A stretch of DNA of 64,000 bases from Sialis fuliginosa (taxonomy: Eukaryota; Arthropoda; Insecta; Megaloptera; Sialidae). Position 1 is the first letter of the stretch. Every line of letters starts with the position of its first letter. The stretch lies in NCBI GenBank assembly GCA_961205875.1, contig OY540813.1, positions 19,253,001 through 19,317,000 on the forward strand, written 5' to 3'. Shown here one piece after another: positions 45,001-55,014 of the stretch. The notes beneath the pieces were generated by a model. The model made no database searches. It saw only the letters and a program-made list of their open reading frames with translations, and was not told the DNA's origin. The translations under genes were made by a program, and so were the position numbers.

Positions 45001-48000
45001 TGACACCTTTTCAATTATTTTGTCTATTTTTTCAACCACCTTTGTCACTTCTGTGACCTCGACAACTTTTTCAACAGTTTCAACTTTCTCTGGTATTTTC
45101 TCTACAGCTGTTTCATCGTAGACGTCTGGTTTGTCAGCAGTTTCAGGTGTTTTAGCTTTAATTTCGTCTAGTGGTGACTTAGGTGCTTCATCGACCGGTG
45201 AAGGCTTTGACACCTTTTCAATTATTTTGTCTATTTTTTCAACCGCTTTTGTCACTTCTGTGACCTCGACAGCTTTTTCAACAGATTCAACTTTCTCTGG
45301 TATTTTCTCTACAGCTTTTTCATCGACGACATCTGGTTTGTCAGAAGCTTCAGGTGTTTTAGCTTTAATTTCGTCTAGTGGTGATTTAGGTGCTTCCTCG
45401 ACCGGTAAAGTCTCGGACACCTTTTCAATTATTTTGTCTATTTTTTCAACCGTCTTTGTCACTTCTGTGACCTCGACAACTTTTTCAACAGATTCAACTT
45501 TCTCTGGTATTTTCTCTACAGCTTTTTCATCGACGACATCTGGTTTGTCAGAAGTTTCAGGTGTTTTAGCTTTAATTTCGTCTAGTGGTGATTTAGGTGC
45601 TTCATCGACCGGTGATGGCTCTGACACCTTTTCAATTATTTTGTCTATTTTTTCAACCACCTTTGTCACTTCTGTGACCTCGACAACTTTTTCAACAGTT
45701 TCAACTTTCTCTGGTATTTTCTCTACAGCTGTTTCATCGTCGACGTCTGGTTTGTCAGCAGTTTCAGGTGTTTTAGCTTTAATTTCGTCTAGTGGTGATT
45801 TAGGTGCTTTCTCGACCGGTGAAGGCTCTGACACCTTTTCAAATACTTTGTCTATTTTTTCAACCGCTTTTGTCACTTCTGTGACCTCGACAACTTTTTC
45901 AACAGATTTAACTTCCTCAGGTATTTTCTCTACAGCTTTTTCATCGACGACGTCTGGTTTGTCAGCAGTTTCAGGTGTTTTAGCTTTAATTTCGTCTATT
46001 GGTGATTTAGGTGCTTCCTCGACTGGTGAAGGCTCTGACACCTTTTCAATTATTTTGTCTATTTTTTCAATCGTCTTTGTCACTTCTGTGACTTCGACAA
46101 CTTTTTCAACAGATGGTATTTTCTCTACAGCTTTTTCATCGACGACGTCTGGTTTGTCAGCAGTTTCAGGTGTTTTAGCTTTAATTTCGTCTAGTGGTGA
46201 TTTAGGTGCTTCCTCAACCGGTGAAGGCTCTGACACCTTTTCATTTATTTTGTCTATTTTTTCAACCGCCTTTGTCACTTCTGTGACCTCGACAACTTTT
46301 TCAACAGATTCAACTTTCTCAGGTATTTTCTCTACAGCTTTTTCTTCGACGACGTCTGGTTTGTCAGCAGTTTCAGGTGTTTTAGCTTTAATTTCGTCTA
46401 GTGGTGATTTAGGTGCTTTCTCGACCGGTGATGGCTCTGACACCTTTTCAATTATTTTGTCTATTTTTTCAACCGTCTTTGTCATTTCTGTGACCTCGAC
46501 AACTTTTTCAACAGATTCAACTTTCTCTGGTATTTTCTCTACAGCTGTTTCATCGTCGACGTCTGGTTTGTCAGCAGTTTCAGGTGTTTTAGCTTTAATT
46601 TCGTCTAGTAGTGATTTAGGTGCTTTCTCGACCGGTGAAGGCTCTGACACCTTTTCAATTATTTTGTCTATTTTTTCAACCGTCTTTGCCACTTCTGTGA
46701 CCTCGACAACTTTTTCAACAGATTCAACTTTCTCTGGTATTTTCTCTACAGCTTTTTCATCGACGACGTCTGGTTTGTCAGCAGTTTCAGGTGTTTTAGC
46801 TTTAATTTCGTCTAGTGGTGATTTAGGTGCTTCCTCGACCGGTGAAGGCTCTGACACCTTTTCATTTATTTTGTCTATTTTTTCAACCGCCTTTGTCACT
46901 TCTGTGACCTCGACAATTTTTTCAACAGATTCAACTTTCTCTGGTATTTTCTCTACAGCTTTTTCATCGACGACGTCTGGTTTGTCAGCAGTTTCAGGTG
47001 TTTTACCTTTAATTTCGTCTAGTGGTGATTTAGGTATTTCCTCGACTGGTGACGGCTCTGACACCTTTTCAATTATTTTGTCTATTTTATCAACCGTCTT
47101 TGTCACTTTTGTGACCTCGACAACTTTTTCAACAGATTCAACTTTCTCTGGTATTTTCTCTACAGCTTTTTCATCGACGACGTCTGGTTTGTCAGCAGTT
47201 TCAGGTGTTTTAGCTTTAATTTCGTCTATTGGTGACTTAGGTGCTTCCTCGACCGGTGATGGCTCTGACACCTTTTCAATTATTTTGTCTATTTTTTCAA
47301 TCGTCTTTGTCATTTCTGTGACCTCGACAACTTTTTCAACAGATTCAACTTTCTCTGGTATTTTCTCTACAGCTTTTTCATCGACGAAGTCTGGTTTGTC
47401 AGCAGTTTCAGGTGTTTTAGCTTTAATTTCGTCTAGTAGTGATTTAGGTGCTTTCTCGACCGGTGAAGGCTCTGACACCTTTTCAATTATTTTGTCTATT
47501 TTTTCAACCGTCTTTGCCACTTCTGTGACCTCGACAACTTTTTCGACAGATTCAACTTTCTCTGGTATTTTCTCTACAGCTTTTTCATCGACGACGTCTG
47601 GTTTGTCAGCAGTTTCAGGTGTTTTAGCTTTAATTTCGTCGATTGGTGATTTAGGTGCTTCCTCGACCGGTGAAGGCTCTGGCACATTTTCAATTATTGT
47701 GTCTATTTTTTCAACCGTCTTTGTCACTTCTGTGACCTCGACAACTTTTTCAACAGATTCAACTTTCTCTGGTATTTTCTCTACAGCTTTTTCATCGACG
47801 ACGTCTGGTTTGTCGGCAGTTTCAGGTGTTTTAGCTTTAATTTCGTCTAGTGGTGATTTAGGTGCTTCCTCGACCGGTGATGGCTCTGACACCTTTTCAA
47901 TTATTTTGTATATTTTTTCAACCGTCTTTGTCACTTCTGTGACATCGACAACTTTTTCAACAGATTCAACTTTCTCTGTTAATTTCTCTACAGCTTTTTC

Positions 48001-48621
48001 AACAACGACGTTTGGTTTGTCGGCAGTTTCAGGTGTTTTAGCTTTAATTTCGTCTATTGGTGATTTAGGTGCTTTCTCGACCGGTGATGGCTCTGACACC
48101 TTTTCAATTATTTTGTCTATTTTTTCAACCGTCTTTGTCACTTCTGTGACATCGACAACTTTTTCAACAGATTCAACTTTCTCTGGTATTTTCTCTACGG
48201 CTTTTTCATCAACGACGTCTGGTTTGTCAGCAGTTTCAGGTGTTTTAGCTTTAATTTCGTCGATTGGTGATTTAGGTGCTTTCTCGACCGGTGAAGGCTC
48301 TGGCACCTTTTTAATTATTGTGTCTATTTTTTCAACCGTCTTTGTCATTTCTGTGACCTCGACAATTTTTTCAACAGATTCAACTTTCTCTGGTATTTTC
48401 ACTACAGCTTTTTTATCGACGACGTCTGGTTTGTCAGCAGTTTCAGGTGTTTTATCTTTAATTTCGTCTTGTGGTGGTTTAGGTGCTTCCTCGACCAGTG
48501 AAGGCTCTGACACCTTTTCAATTATTTTGTCTATTTTTTCAACCGTCTTTGCCACTTCTGTGACCTCGACAACTTTTTCAACAGATTTAACTTTCTCTGG
48601 TATTTTCTCTACTGCTTTTTC
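1..48621 (-). repeat. Tandem array of 235 coding repeats, 69 aa / 207 bp each
   Basis: The unit boundary (plus-strand ATCGACGACGTC) recurs every 207 bp from position 1. Correcting for seven in-frame length variants, the boundary at 48,622 is exactly unit 235. The variants are +9 bp near 375 and 3,075, -3 bp near 35,171 and 37,652, and -12 bp near 41,168, 43,230 and 46,112. Each consensus unit starts VDEKAVEKIPEKVESVEKVV (residues 1-20). It continues with a Lys/Glu/Val/Ile stretch to about residue 39, then a Pro-rich part with Ser43-Pro44, Ser51-Pro52 (in KSP) and Thr60-Pro61, ending KPDV. The consensus contains no Gly, Cys, Arg, His, Met, Asn, Gln or aromatic residue. It has 12 Lys against 19 Asp/Glu, a net charge of about -7 per unit. 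Hydrophobic residues at 6, 9, 13, 16, 20, 29, 32, 36 and 39 give 3-4 spacing compatible with an amphipathic helix. The array continues beyond the left edge, so the true copy number is unknown. Confidence 0.95.
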
Positions 48622-51600
48622 ATCGACGACGTCTGGTTTGTCAGCAGTTTCTGGTGTTTCAGCTTTAATTTCGGTTATTAATGGTTTAGGTGTTTTCTCG
48701 TCTGGTGAAATCTCGAACGACTTGTCGATTGTTTTTCCAGATTTTATTTGTGTTGTGATATCATGTTCATATTTATATTTTAAAATGATGTCCTCTTGAG
48801 TTTTGGATAAATCCAATATTTCCAGCTGTGTATCTTCAGTTGTATCATCGCTTTCTGGCGATTCTGTGTATTCGTCAGTTTTGTTGTATGTTTCGATTTC
48901 TATTACATTATTTTCGACTTGTTTTTCTTCATATTGTTTCATATCGTTAATGGGTTCTCTTTTTTTGCTTTCTAGTTTCATTTTTGTTTGAGGTCCTTCC
49001 TCTTTTTGTATTTTTGTTGATTCTTTAGATTTATCAGGGATTAAATTTTTGTTTGAAAATTGTAAATGTGTATTATCTGTTTCAACATCCTCACTATAGA
49101 TTCTTTTGACAACAATTTGTTCACATATCGGTTCTTGGCATATACTATCGTATTCTTTGAATGTAGTATCCTCTAATGCAGTAATGAATTCGTCGATAAT
49201 GTTTTCTTTATCTATTTTCTTTTCTGCCATTAATTGTTTATCAATACTAGTCCTATTTAAATCACTATCTAAAATATCAGTACGTTTTGTTTCATTATCC
49301 ACAGCCATAGTTTCTGCAGAGTGTTCCTTCTGCTTCATTATCACAGTCTCATTTTTTATTTTATAATTACTGTACGCTTTTGGACTTTCAAATGTTTTTT
49401 CCAATTTTATTGGATGGACTTCTACATCTATACTATCTATCAAACTTTCTTTGGTATAAATTTTATCATGTTTTTTAGGTTGTGATTGTTTTGCATTAGG
49501 CAAACTTGTTTTTTCATCAGCTATTCTTTTTTCAATTGTTTCAATAACTTCTGATATATGAGGATAAGTAATTGGGGTTGGTATTTTTTCTGGTTTCGGT
49601 TCTTTTTGGTCAATTATTTGGTAATTATCATATTCATTAATTTTGGTCTTCTTTGTAGTTATACTTGTTTTTGGCTTTTCTTCATAATCTGCATCACTCA
49701 AGTCAGAAGACTGAGAAAATAATTTTTGAAGTTCTGCAATTTTTGGACCTACTTGTTTAATAAAAATTGATGATGTGTGAGTATCTTCGTGTTTTATATG
49801 TATTATCTTACTTTCTTCCATTTGCTTTTGTTTTTCATAACTAAATTCGTCTATTTGTTCATCAAACGAGGCTTCTGAAGATAATTTATATGGTACATCT
49901 TCACTATCAATTATACTTGACATTTCGTCTTCACTATCAACATTGAATTCTATTTTTTTTCGTATTTTATCAGTTATACTTTTAGATATTTGTGATTCTT
50001 CTATTAGTTTTACTATTGATTTTACGTCCTTAATATAATGAGAATCTTTTTGCAATGCGCTCTGTTCTTGAAGTACGTCAGGATCAATTGGACTGACTGT
50101 AGCATCTTTTGTTTCAACTGGATCTGTGATTGTAGCAACTTCTGATGTATCAACTGTTATTGAATCACCGAAATCGATAGGACTTGTTCCAATATCTGAA
50201 AATTGTGTCTGAATTCCTGGGTCATCAAAAACAAATTCATCTTGTATAAATGCTACATCATCTGCTTGAATTGGACTTAACCCAGCATCAGTGAGTTCTG
50301 CTTCTTCTTCAATGTCAACTGCCGTATCAGATATCATTTCCGTGATACCTGAAGTGTGTATAGGAGCTAATTTATCTACACTTGTAGCCATTGTAGTTTC
50401 TGTCATAGTGCCGCGAGTTAAAGATATTCCTGTATCTGTTATGTGATGTGACACACTTTCTTCACTTCCTGGAGTAGTGATAACCTGATCATTGTTAGTT
50501 TCATATCTATAAATACTCCTCTTATTACTAAAATTGACTTGCTCGTCACGTTTACGTTGTTCATTACTGGGCGGAATAATATATGCTGAATGTTTATCTA
50601 TTGGTGTTGTAGCTAACGGGGGCACAGTTGTAAATTCATCAGGAGTGGGTGCGCCGCCCATTCCGGCAGATGCTGTCATTCCAACGTCTAAACGTTCTGA
50701 AGTTTCTTTGCCAGATGTATCACGTCTTGTTGTTGTAACGGAAATGTGACTTTGCGAACGAATAGATATTTCAACATCACGAGATCCATACAAAGTAAGA
50801 CGACTTTCTGCCGTTGCTGATGCATCACGTGTACGGACTTCTTTACGACCAATTACAAGTTCAAGTGTCGGAGGAATATCATATTTGCTTTCAAATTCAC
50901 CTTTAGTAGGTTTAGGGGGGATTTGAGGTGATTCTACAATTTCACTTTTACTTTTTGACGGGTGATATTTATCCGCATGTCCCAGATCTTCAGAATAAAT
51001 GTCAGATTTTTCATCAATATCACGTTTTTTATAACTTTTGCCTTTATCATACTTAGGAGTTATATTATGATGTTCTTTTGTACTTATATTCTGAAATTCG
51101 TTGTCAATTTCAGATTCACTGGTCTCCTTACCTTCATCTAAATTAATATGCCGTTCTCTAATATATCTTCGTTTGGAAGATAAACGAGTATCCGAAACAG
51201 CGACATTTGTACTCCCTCTCGTGTGTTTAGATTTAATCAAAAACGTTTCGTTGTCAGTGACAATTTCGTTGTCTGCACCACCATGAAGACGTTCAACATT
51301 CTTTCCGTTCTTGCGCTCATAGTCTTCTGGATTTTTAGAATCTCTGGTACCTTTTTCCTCTGGCGTAATGAGACGTTTAATATCAAGTACTCCTGGACGT
51401 GTAACAGTGAAAGGCAGTATAGGTGTTTCAACATCGAGATCTTCAGTTGATGCCAGTCTCTTGCGAGCATTGGACATGAGATTGGATTGGTTACGGTAAT
51501 ATTGATTAACGTCATCATAGATTGTAATGCTGTCAAGATTGGCTGGTGAAACTGCATCAGATGTTTCAAGTAAATAATCCTCGTCGCGGAAACCATCCGT

Positions 51601-51672
51601 GTCCAAGGAGTCGTCATCTTCTTGAGGCGAAGCTGTTTCTATTCCATTTGACAGTTGATTGTAATTGTGGTG
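1..51672 (-). CDS. Giant repeat protein exon, partial (at least 17,224 codons, open past the left edge)
   Basis: Reading the minus strand with codons on plus positions 1-3, 4-6 and so on, I find no stop between an in-frame TAA at 51,673-51,675 and position 1. The product has 1,017 unique residues followed by 235 copies of a 69-residue repeat. The first in-frame Met is codon 66 (51,475-51,477). The codons before it encode an ordered-looking acidic segment that includes DDDSLDTDGFRDEDYLLE, so the exon is probably entered by splicing near 51,635-51,655 (AG dinucleotides follow ATGGAAT, AAAC and CTCA). The C-terminus lies outside the window. All seven length variants among repeats are multiples of three, which strongly supports translation. 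The protein is acidic and Lys/Glu/Val/Pro-rich, with no enzyme motif, signal peptide or membrane segment seen. Family knowledge suggests a cytoskeletal linker (giant ankyrin, MAP1B/Futsch, nesprin or titin-like tails), but none is demonstrated. Confidence 0.85.
48622..51672 (-). other. Unique N-terminal part of the giant open frame (1,017 codons)
   Basis: This is the non-repetitive head of the giant frame, to the right of the array. It is hydrophilic, mostly acidic and Ser/Thr-rich, and looks disordered. Basic patches occur early (NARKRLAS near codon 70, SSKRRYIRER near codon 160). A Gly/Pro-containing stretch, ASAGMGGAPTPDEF, lies near codon 335. Three similar Ser-Pro-Ile motifs (GLSPIQADD, GTSPIDFGD, TVSPIDPD) lie between about codons 460 and 530. 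The last 30 or so codons before the array (ISPDEKTPKPLITEIKAETP) are a diverged partial repeat, so the array grades into the head. I recognise no folded domain. ZU5, death, calponin-homology or spectrin domains, if present, would be in exons outside this segment. Confidence 0.8.
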
Positions 51673-52250
51673 TTAATAACAGGTCCGCATAAAAATGCAG
51701 CGTGTAACAACAACAATATGTTAAACATTAATCAACACACAACATTTATATCACAATTCACTCTCCACGTTCAGACGAACTCAAAATGAAGATAAACAAA
51801 CAGACGAAACGATGAAATAAGAACTAAATATATCCAACGATGATAATGTTCAGTGATAATTGGTTCATTAGGTAAAGGTGTGGTCAAAATAGATCCAACG
51901 ATGGGTGTTTTATAAGGATATGTACAGCCATTCGCATTTTTGATAAGAAGCCATCTACTTCACATTCCTTTATATAAGCGTTTAAAATATTCTAGCGGTA
52001 AAGTGACCACTAAATGTGGCACTACGCGGTTTCTAATAAGGAAAGGTGCTCTAAAAAAACTCTTAGTGTTAAAACACATCAAGTTTTCCTGCGTGCTATA
52101 AATTTTGCGCGATGCGCTTTCCTCTATATTCCTAACCATGCCACTAACCTGTTAAGAGCCTTTGCTCTTTGACGCACCAGCCAACTCTAGATCTGCTGAA
52201 AGGAATCGCATCTGCATCTTTATAGGAAACCCACTGTTATTTTATTGTTT
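51673..52250 (-). promoter_or_regulatory. Less AT-rich sequence just upstream of the giant exon; possible alternative promoter
   Basis: Compared with the DNA to its right, this stretch is noticeably less AT-rich and not simple-sequence. On the minus strand it holds a TATA-like CTTATATAAAGG at 51,967-51,978, about 300 bp upstream of the giant frame. This could be an alternative promoter or a 5' UTR for isoforms that start in the giant exon at codon 66. No recognisable initiator sits at the expected distance, so the call is weak. The stop at 51,673-51,675 and the poor pyrimidine content of the sequence before the frame leave open whether this is intron or 5' UTR. Confidence 0.25.
52149..52195 (-). 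other. Candidate 47-nt noncoding exon with splice signals
   Basis: On the minus strand, ATTCCTTTCAG (an acceptor with a short pyrimidine tract) precedes CAGATCTAGAG. 47 nt later, CTTAACAG is followed by GTTAGT, a reasonable donor. The interval lies in the less AT-rich island upstream of the giant exon. It could be a 5' UTR or microexon joined to the giant exon. Only the two motifs and their spacing support it, and such pairs also arise by chance. Confidence 0.2.
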
Positions 52251-53200
52251 TTTTTTTAATCGAAATTTATAAATTTGTATTTATCAATTTTTTATTTAAT
52301 TTGGTTTCCTGCGATACAGATGTTATTTTATCATGCAAATACAAATATATCTTTGTAGAGTTTGCATTCGATTTTAACTAAGCAGCGAAAAATAAATTAA
52401 TAACCAAATCATTGAAGCTAGGATTAAGGAATAATTTGGATTCATTTAGGATGATAAGGAATATTTTTTTATCATATAAATATATGAACAATTCTGTCAA
52501 AACGTTGATATGAGTATGGTTTTAAAAACAGTGAAAATTGACTAGTTATAAAAATATTTTATACATTTTATATATCATTTATAATACTTTACTTATTCAT
52601 AGATTCTAGTGATATAATTTTCCAAGTACTTCTTCTTTACGTCAAATTTTTATGTATATGATATATAAAAATATATAATATTATTATAGATCAAAAATTT
52701 TGTGATGATCGTATGATCCAAAAAATAAATTAAATATAATGTTAGTCATTCATTCAAACGCACAACATACCACTTTCTGGAAATGTATACAAATAAACAA
52801 TATACCTATAAAATAGTTAACTTTATTTATATTTTGTACATTAATATAATATATCGTAATTTTATATACATATGTTTGATTTAGCATACTATATAGAATA
52901 TTTTCAAAGTTAACACATATGTATACATAATTATTTTACAAATACATTAAATCAAAATATTTTTATTTCTACTGAAATACTATTTACACCACTGGTTCAA
53001 AAAATGTGTGTTGATTTCATTTGTAATCAATTTTAAAAGTAATTTATTACTAAATATTTTTGGACCAATCGTGTAGATGAAACATAAATTATTGAGCCAA
53101 TGCAAACACTTGAAATAGAAAATAGATCACTTCGTATCTATCATATGTATCTCTTTAATGTGTTTGTACTAATTACTCATTTGTCAATCATGGTATAACC
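52251..53200. other. AT-rich noncoding stretch, nothing recognised
   Basis: The sequence is very AT-rich, with short A/T runs and stop codons in all frames. I see no gene, RNA gene or clear repeat. It is probably intronic if the promoter at about 62 kb belongs to the giant gene. Confidence 0.6.
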
Positions 53201-53263
53201 ATAGTTTGTACAAAATTTGTCCAAATCATTGGGAGCTTATGGACTTGGCACATATTATATTCT

Positions 53264-53382
53264 CAGGCCCAGCGACAGAAATGTCGGTGTCCATTATTTA
53301 TATCAAATTATCTATATCACATGGAGCCCCAAAGTCCAAGCCTGGTATAGCTGTACCCCTAGCCCTCTTTGTCGCCGGGCCT
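53264..53382. mobile_element. Short MITE candidate with CAGGCCC/GGGCCT ends
   Basis: The left end CAGGCCCAGCGACAGAAA is mirrored at the right end by TTTGTCGCCGGGCCTT, with about two mismatches over the paired ends. The interior (about 120 bp) is less AT-rich than its flanks. Flanks on both sides contain TTATAT-like sequence (left TTATATTCT, right TTATATAC), which could be a target-site duplication, but its exact length is unclear. The two short open frames here (about 53,206-53,438) run through it and look spurious. Confidence 0.45.
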
Positions 53383-53439
53383 TTATATACCTACTGTTGA
53401 TTTCGATCTACCGACACATGCTCAAATTCAAGCTGTAAT

Positions 53440-54930
53440 AACGTTTCAAGCATGCAGCATTATTATTTGAATAAATCATTTTAAAGATAAATGAATATTA
53501 TATACGAAATCATTCAACCTAGATAACAATTCTTTTAAAACAACGCCTGAAATTATCATACTAGACGAAGAAAGTATGCTGAATAAAAATATAATTTTCG
53601 AAACATTTTATCTAGGTTAATCTTATTCGTTTAATCTTTATTAAATGGATCATTAAGTTAAAAAGTATTGAATATCACAATATTTTTGGTATCTACTATG
53701 TATTGATCTTGAATACTATTTTGCTTTCTATTAGTTTTCTTGCGATATGTTAAAATACTTGTTATTTCTATATTAAACTTTACATTTAATTTTCAATATC
53801 AAAACATTTCAAAAATAGTGTGGTCTGCGAAAAATCAGTGATTAATATTTACAATGCTGTTTAAAATTTAACTGTTATGGCATGTGTACTTAAGAGGTCT
53901 TTTAAACAACAATGTAGTTATATAATAAATAAAATAAAACAGTGATTGTTTTAGCTTGCATTGTGATTAAACTTTATATATTATAATATATAATGTTCAA
54001 AATCAAAAAAAATAAATAAAGGTAAGTGCACGAGCGATAGTAAAATTAAACAAAAAATAACCTATCCTATCTTTCTAGCTAATAATTAGTACACCTGCAA
54101 TAAATACGCTAATTGTAAGCTAAATGCGATACAGATAAAGTCATTATAATAAAGCTTATATTTTTCGCTTAATATTTACGATTTGACTTTATAAGATATA
54201 CTGGTAATTATATAATACCTACTCAAGTACTTATATTTACTGCATCAGCGTGCAGCTCAAATTTACAAGAAGTGCTATACTATTTTATAAGAAGTTGCAT
54301 TTGTCTAAGTTAATTAATTTTTGTTTAGTTGGTACTAATTACTAATTCAGTTCATTTTATAAATAACAAGCAGTGCAAGACCTAAATAATCTTATAGATT
54401 CGACTAAATTATTGCACAGAATAGCTTCATAAATGTGCAACAGTGAACCAACTAGATAAATGCATCATTAATTAAACATATCGCTCTTTCTTTGTCATTA
54501 TATAATAAATAAATCACTAATATAGTTTAAAAAAATGTAAGGTTTACGATCTATGGACATTATAATTAAATTAATTTCATTATTTGTCATGTAAAGTCCC
54601 GTAAAAATAGAAAACAGTTTTATATTAAAATTTTGTATAGATGAAGCGACGAAAAATAGTATAAAAGTGAAATAAAATCTAATTAAGGTGAATATTGCAC
54701 ACCATACATAGATGAGAGGTCGTATGAAAGGGACGCATATTGAAATAGACATTTGCTGTAGAGTCAAAAGTATAAATATTATAAAAGTTTCCAACAACGT
54801 TTATATGTAGATATCTCTAAATATATGTTTTTGAATCAGAGTTTAGCATTACTATTGTGAAATTAAAAATATTTTATTAATTTATTTTTGTTTTTTTTAT
54901 TATTATTTATGATTAAAATTAAAATACTCC
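53440..54930. other. AT-rich noncoding stretch, nothing firmly recognised
   Basis: I see no supported gene. A minus-strand open frame of 99 codons (54,498-54,797) is rich in Phe, Ile and Leu, as expected from AT-rich DNA, and I did not accept it. Confidence 0.55.
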
Positions 54931-55014
54931 CAATCCACGAAAGCGTTGCCCCATTATATATTCTGCTTATCAATTAGCATGCACGTCCACAGTGAGGGCC
55001 AAACGAGGCTCCTG

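Noticed and set aside
1-48621. CRISPR array or noncoding satellite
   Set aside because: Units are directly abutting with no spacers, the period is a multiple of three, and length changes preserve the frame, all of which fit a coding repeat.
17-48799. Plus-strand open frames of 5,890, 3,690, 2,819, 1,222, 755, 622, 548 and 544 codons as genes
   Set aside because: They are the antisense of the minus-strand repeat. They start at TTG codons inside repeat units, are broken where the minus frame only changes an amino acid, and encode Ser/Thr/Phe low-complexity sequence.
50534-51450. Plus-strand frames of 61-75 codons over the unique head
   Set aside because: They are shadows opposite the giant minus-strand frame, with no supporting signals.
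51237-51617. Minus-strand frame of 126 codons
   Set aside because: It lies in another frame of the giant exon, whose own frame is open far longer and has the expected acidic composition.
48622-51672. Naming the gene as ankyrin, Futsch/MAP1B, nesprin or titin
   Set aside because: No diagnostic domain of any of these is present in the window. The resemblance is only in overall design (giant exon, SP-rich acidic repeats).
51771-51959. 62-codon minus-strand frame ending in a hydrophobic stretch, just upstream of the giant exon
   Set aside because: It looks protein-like in part (NGCTYPYKTPIVGSILTTP) but has no Met start and no good splice signals, and it ends in AT-derived Leu/Phe/Tyr. Weak, though worth remembering if transcripts appear.
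53206-53438. Two short plus-strand frames
   Set aside because: They cross a MITE candidate, overlap each other in different frames and have no coding signature.
54498-54797. 99-codon hydrophobic minus-strand frame as a chemoreceptor fragment
   Set aside because: Phe/Ile/Leu/Tyr richness is expected from AT-rich DNA. No receptor-family motif or flanking exon signals were seen.
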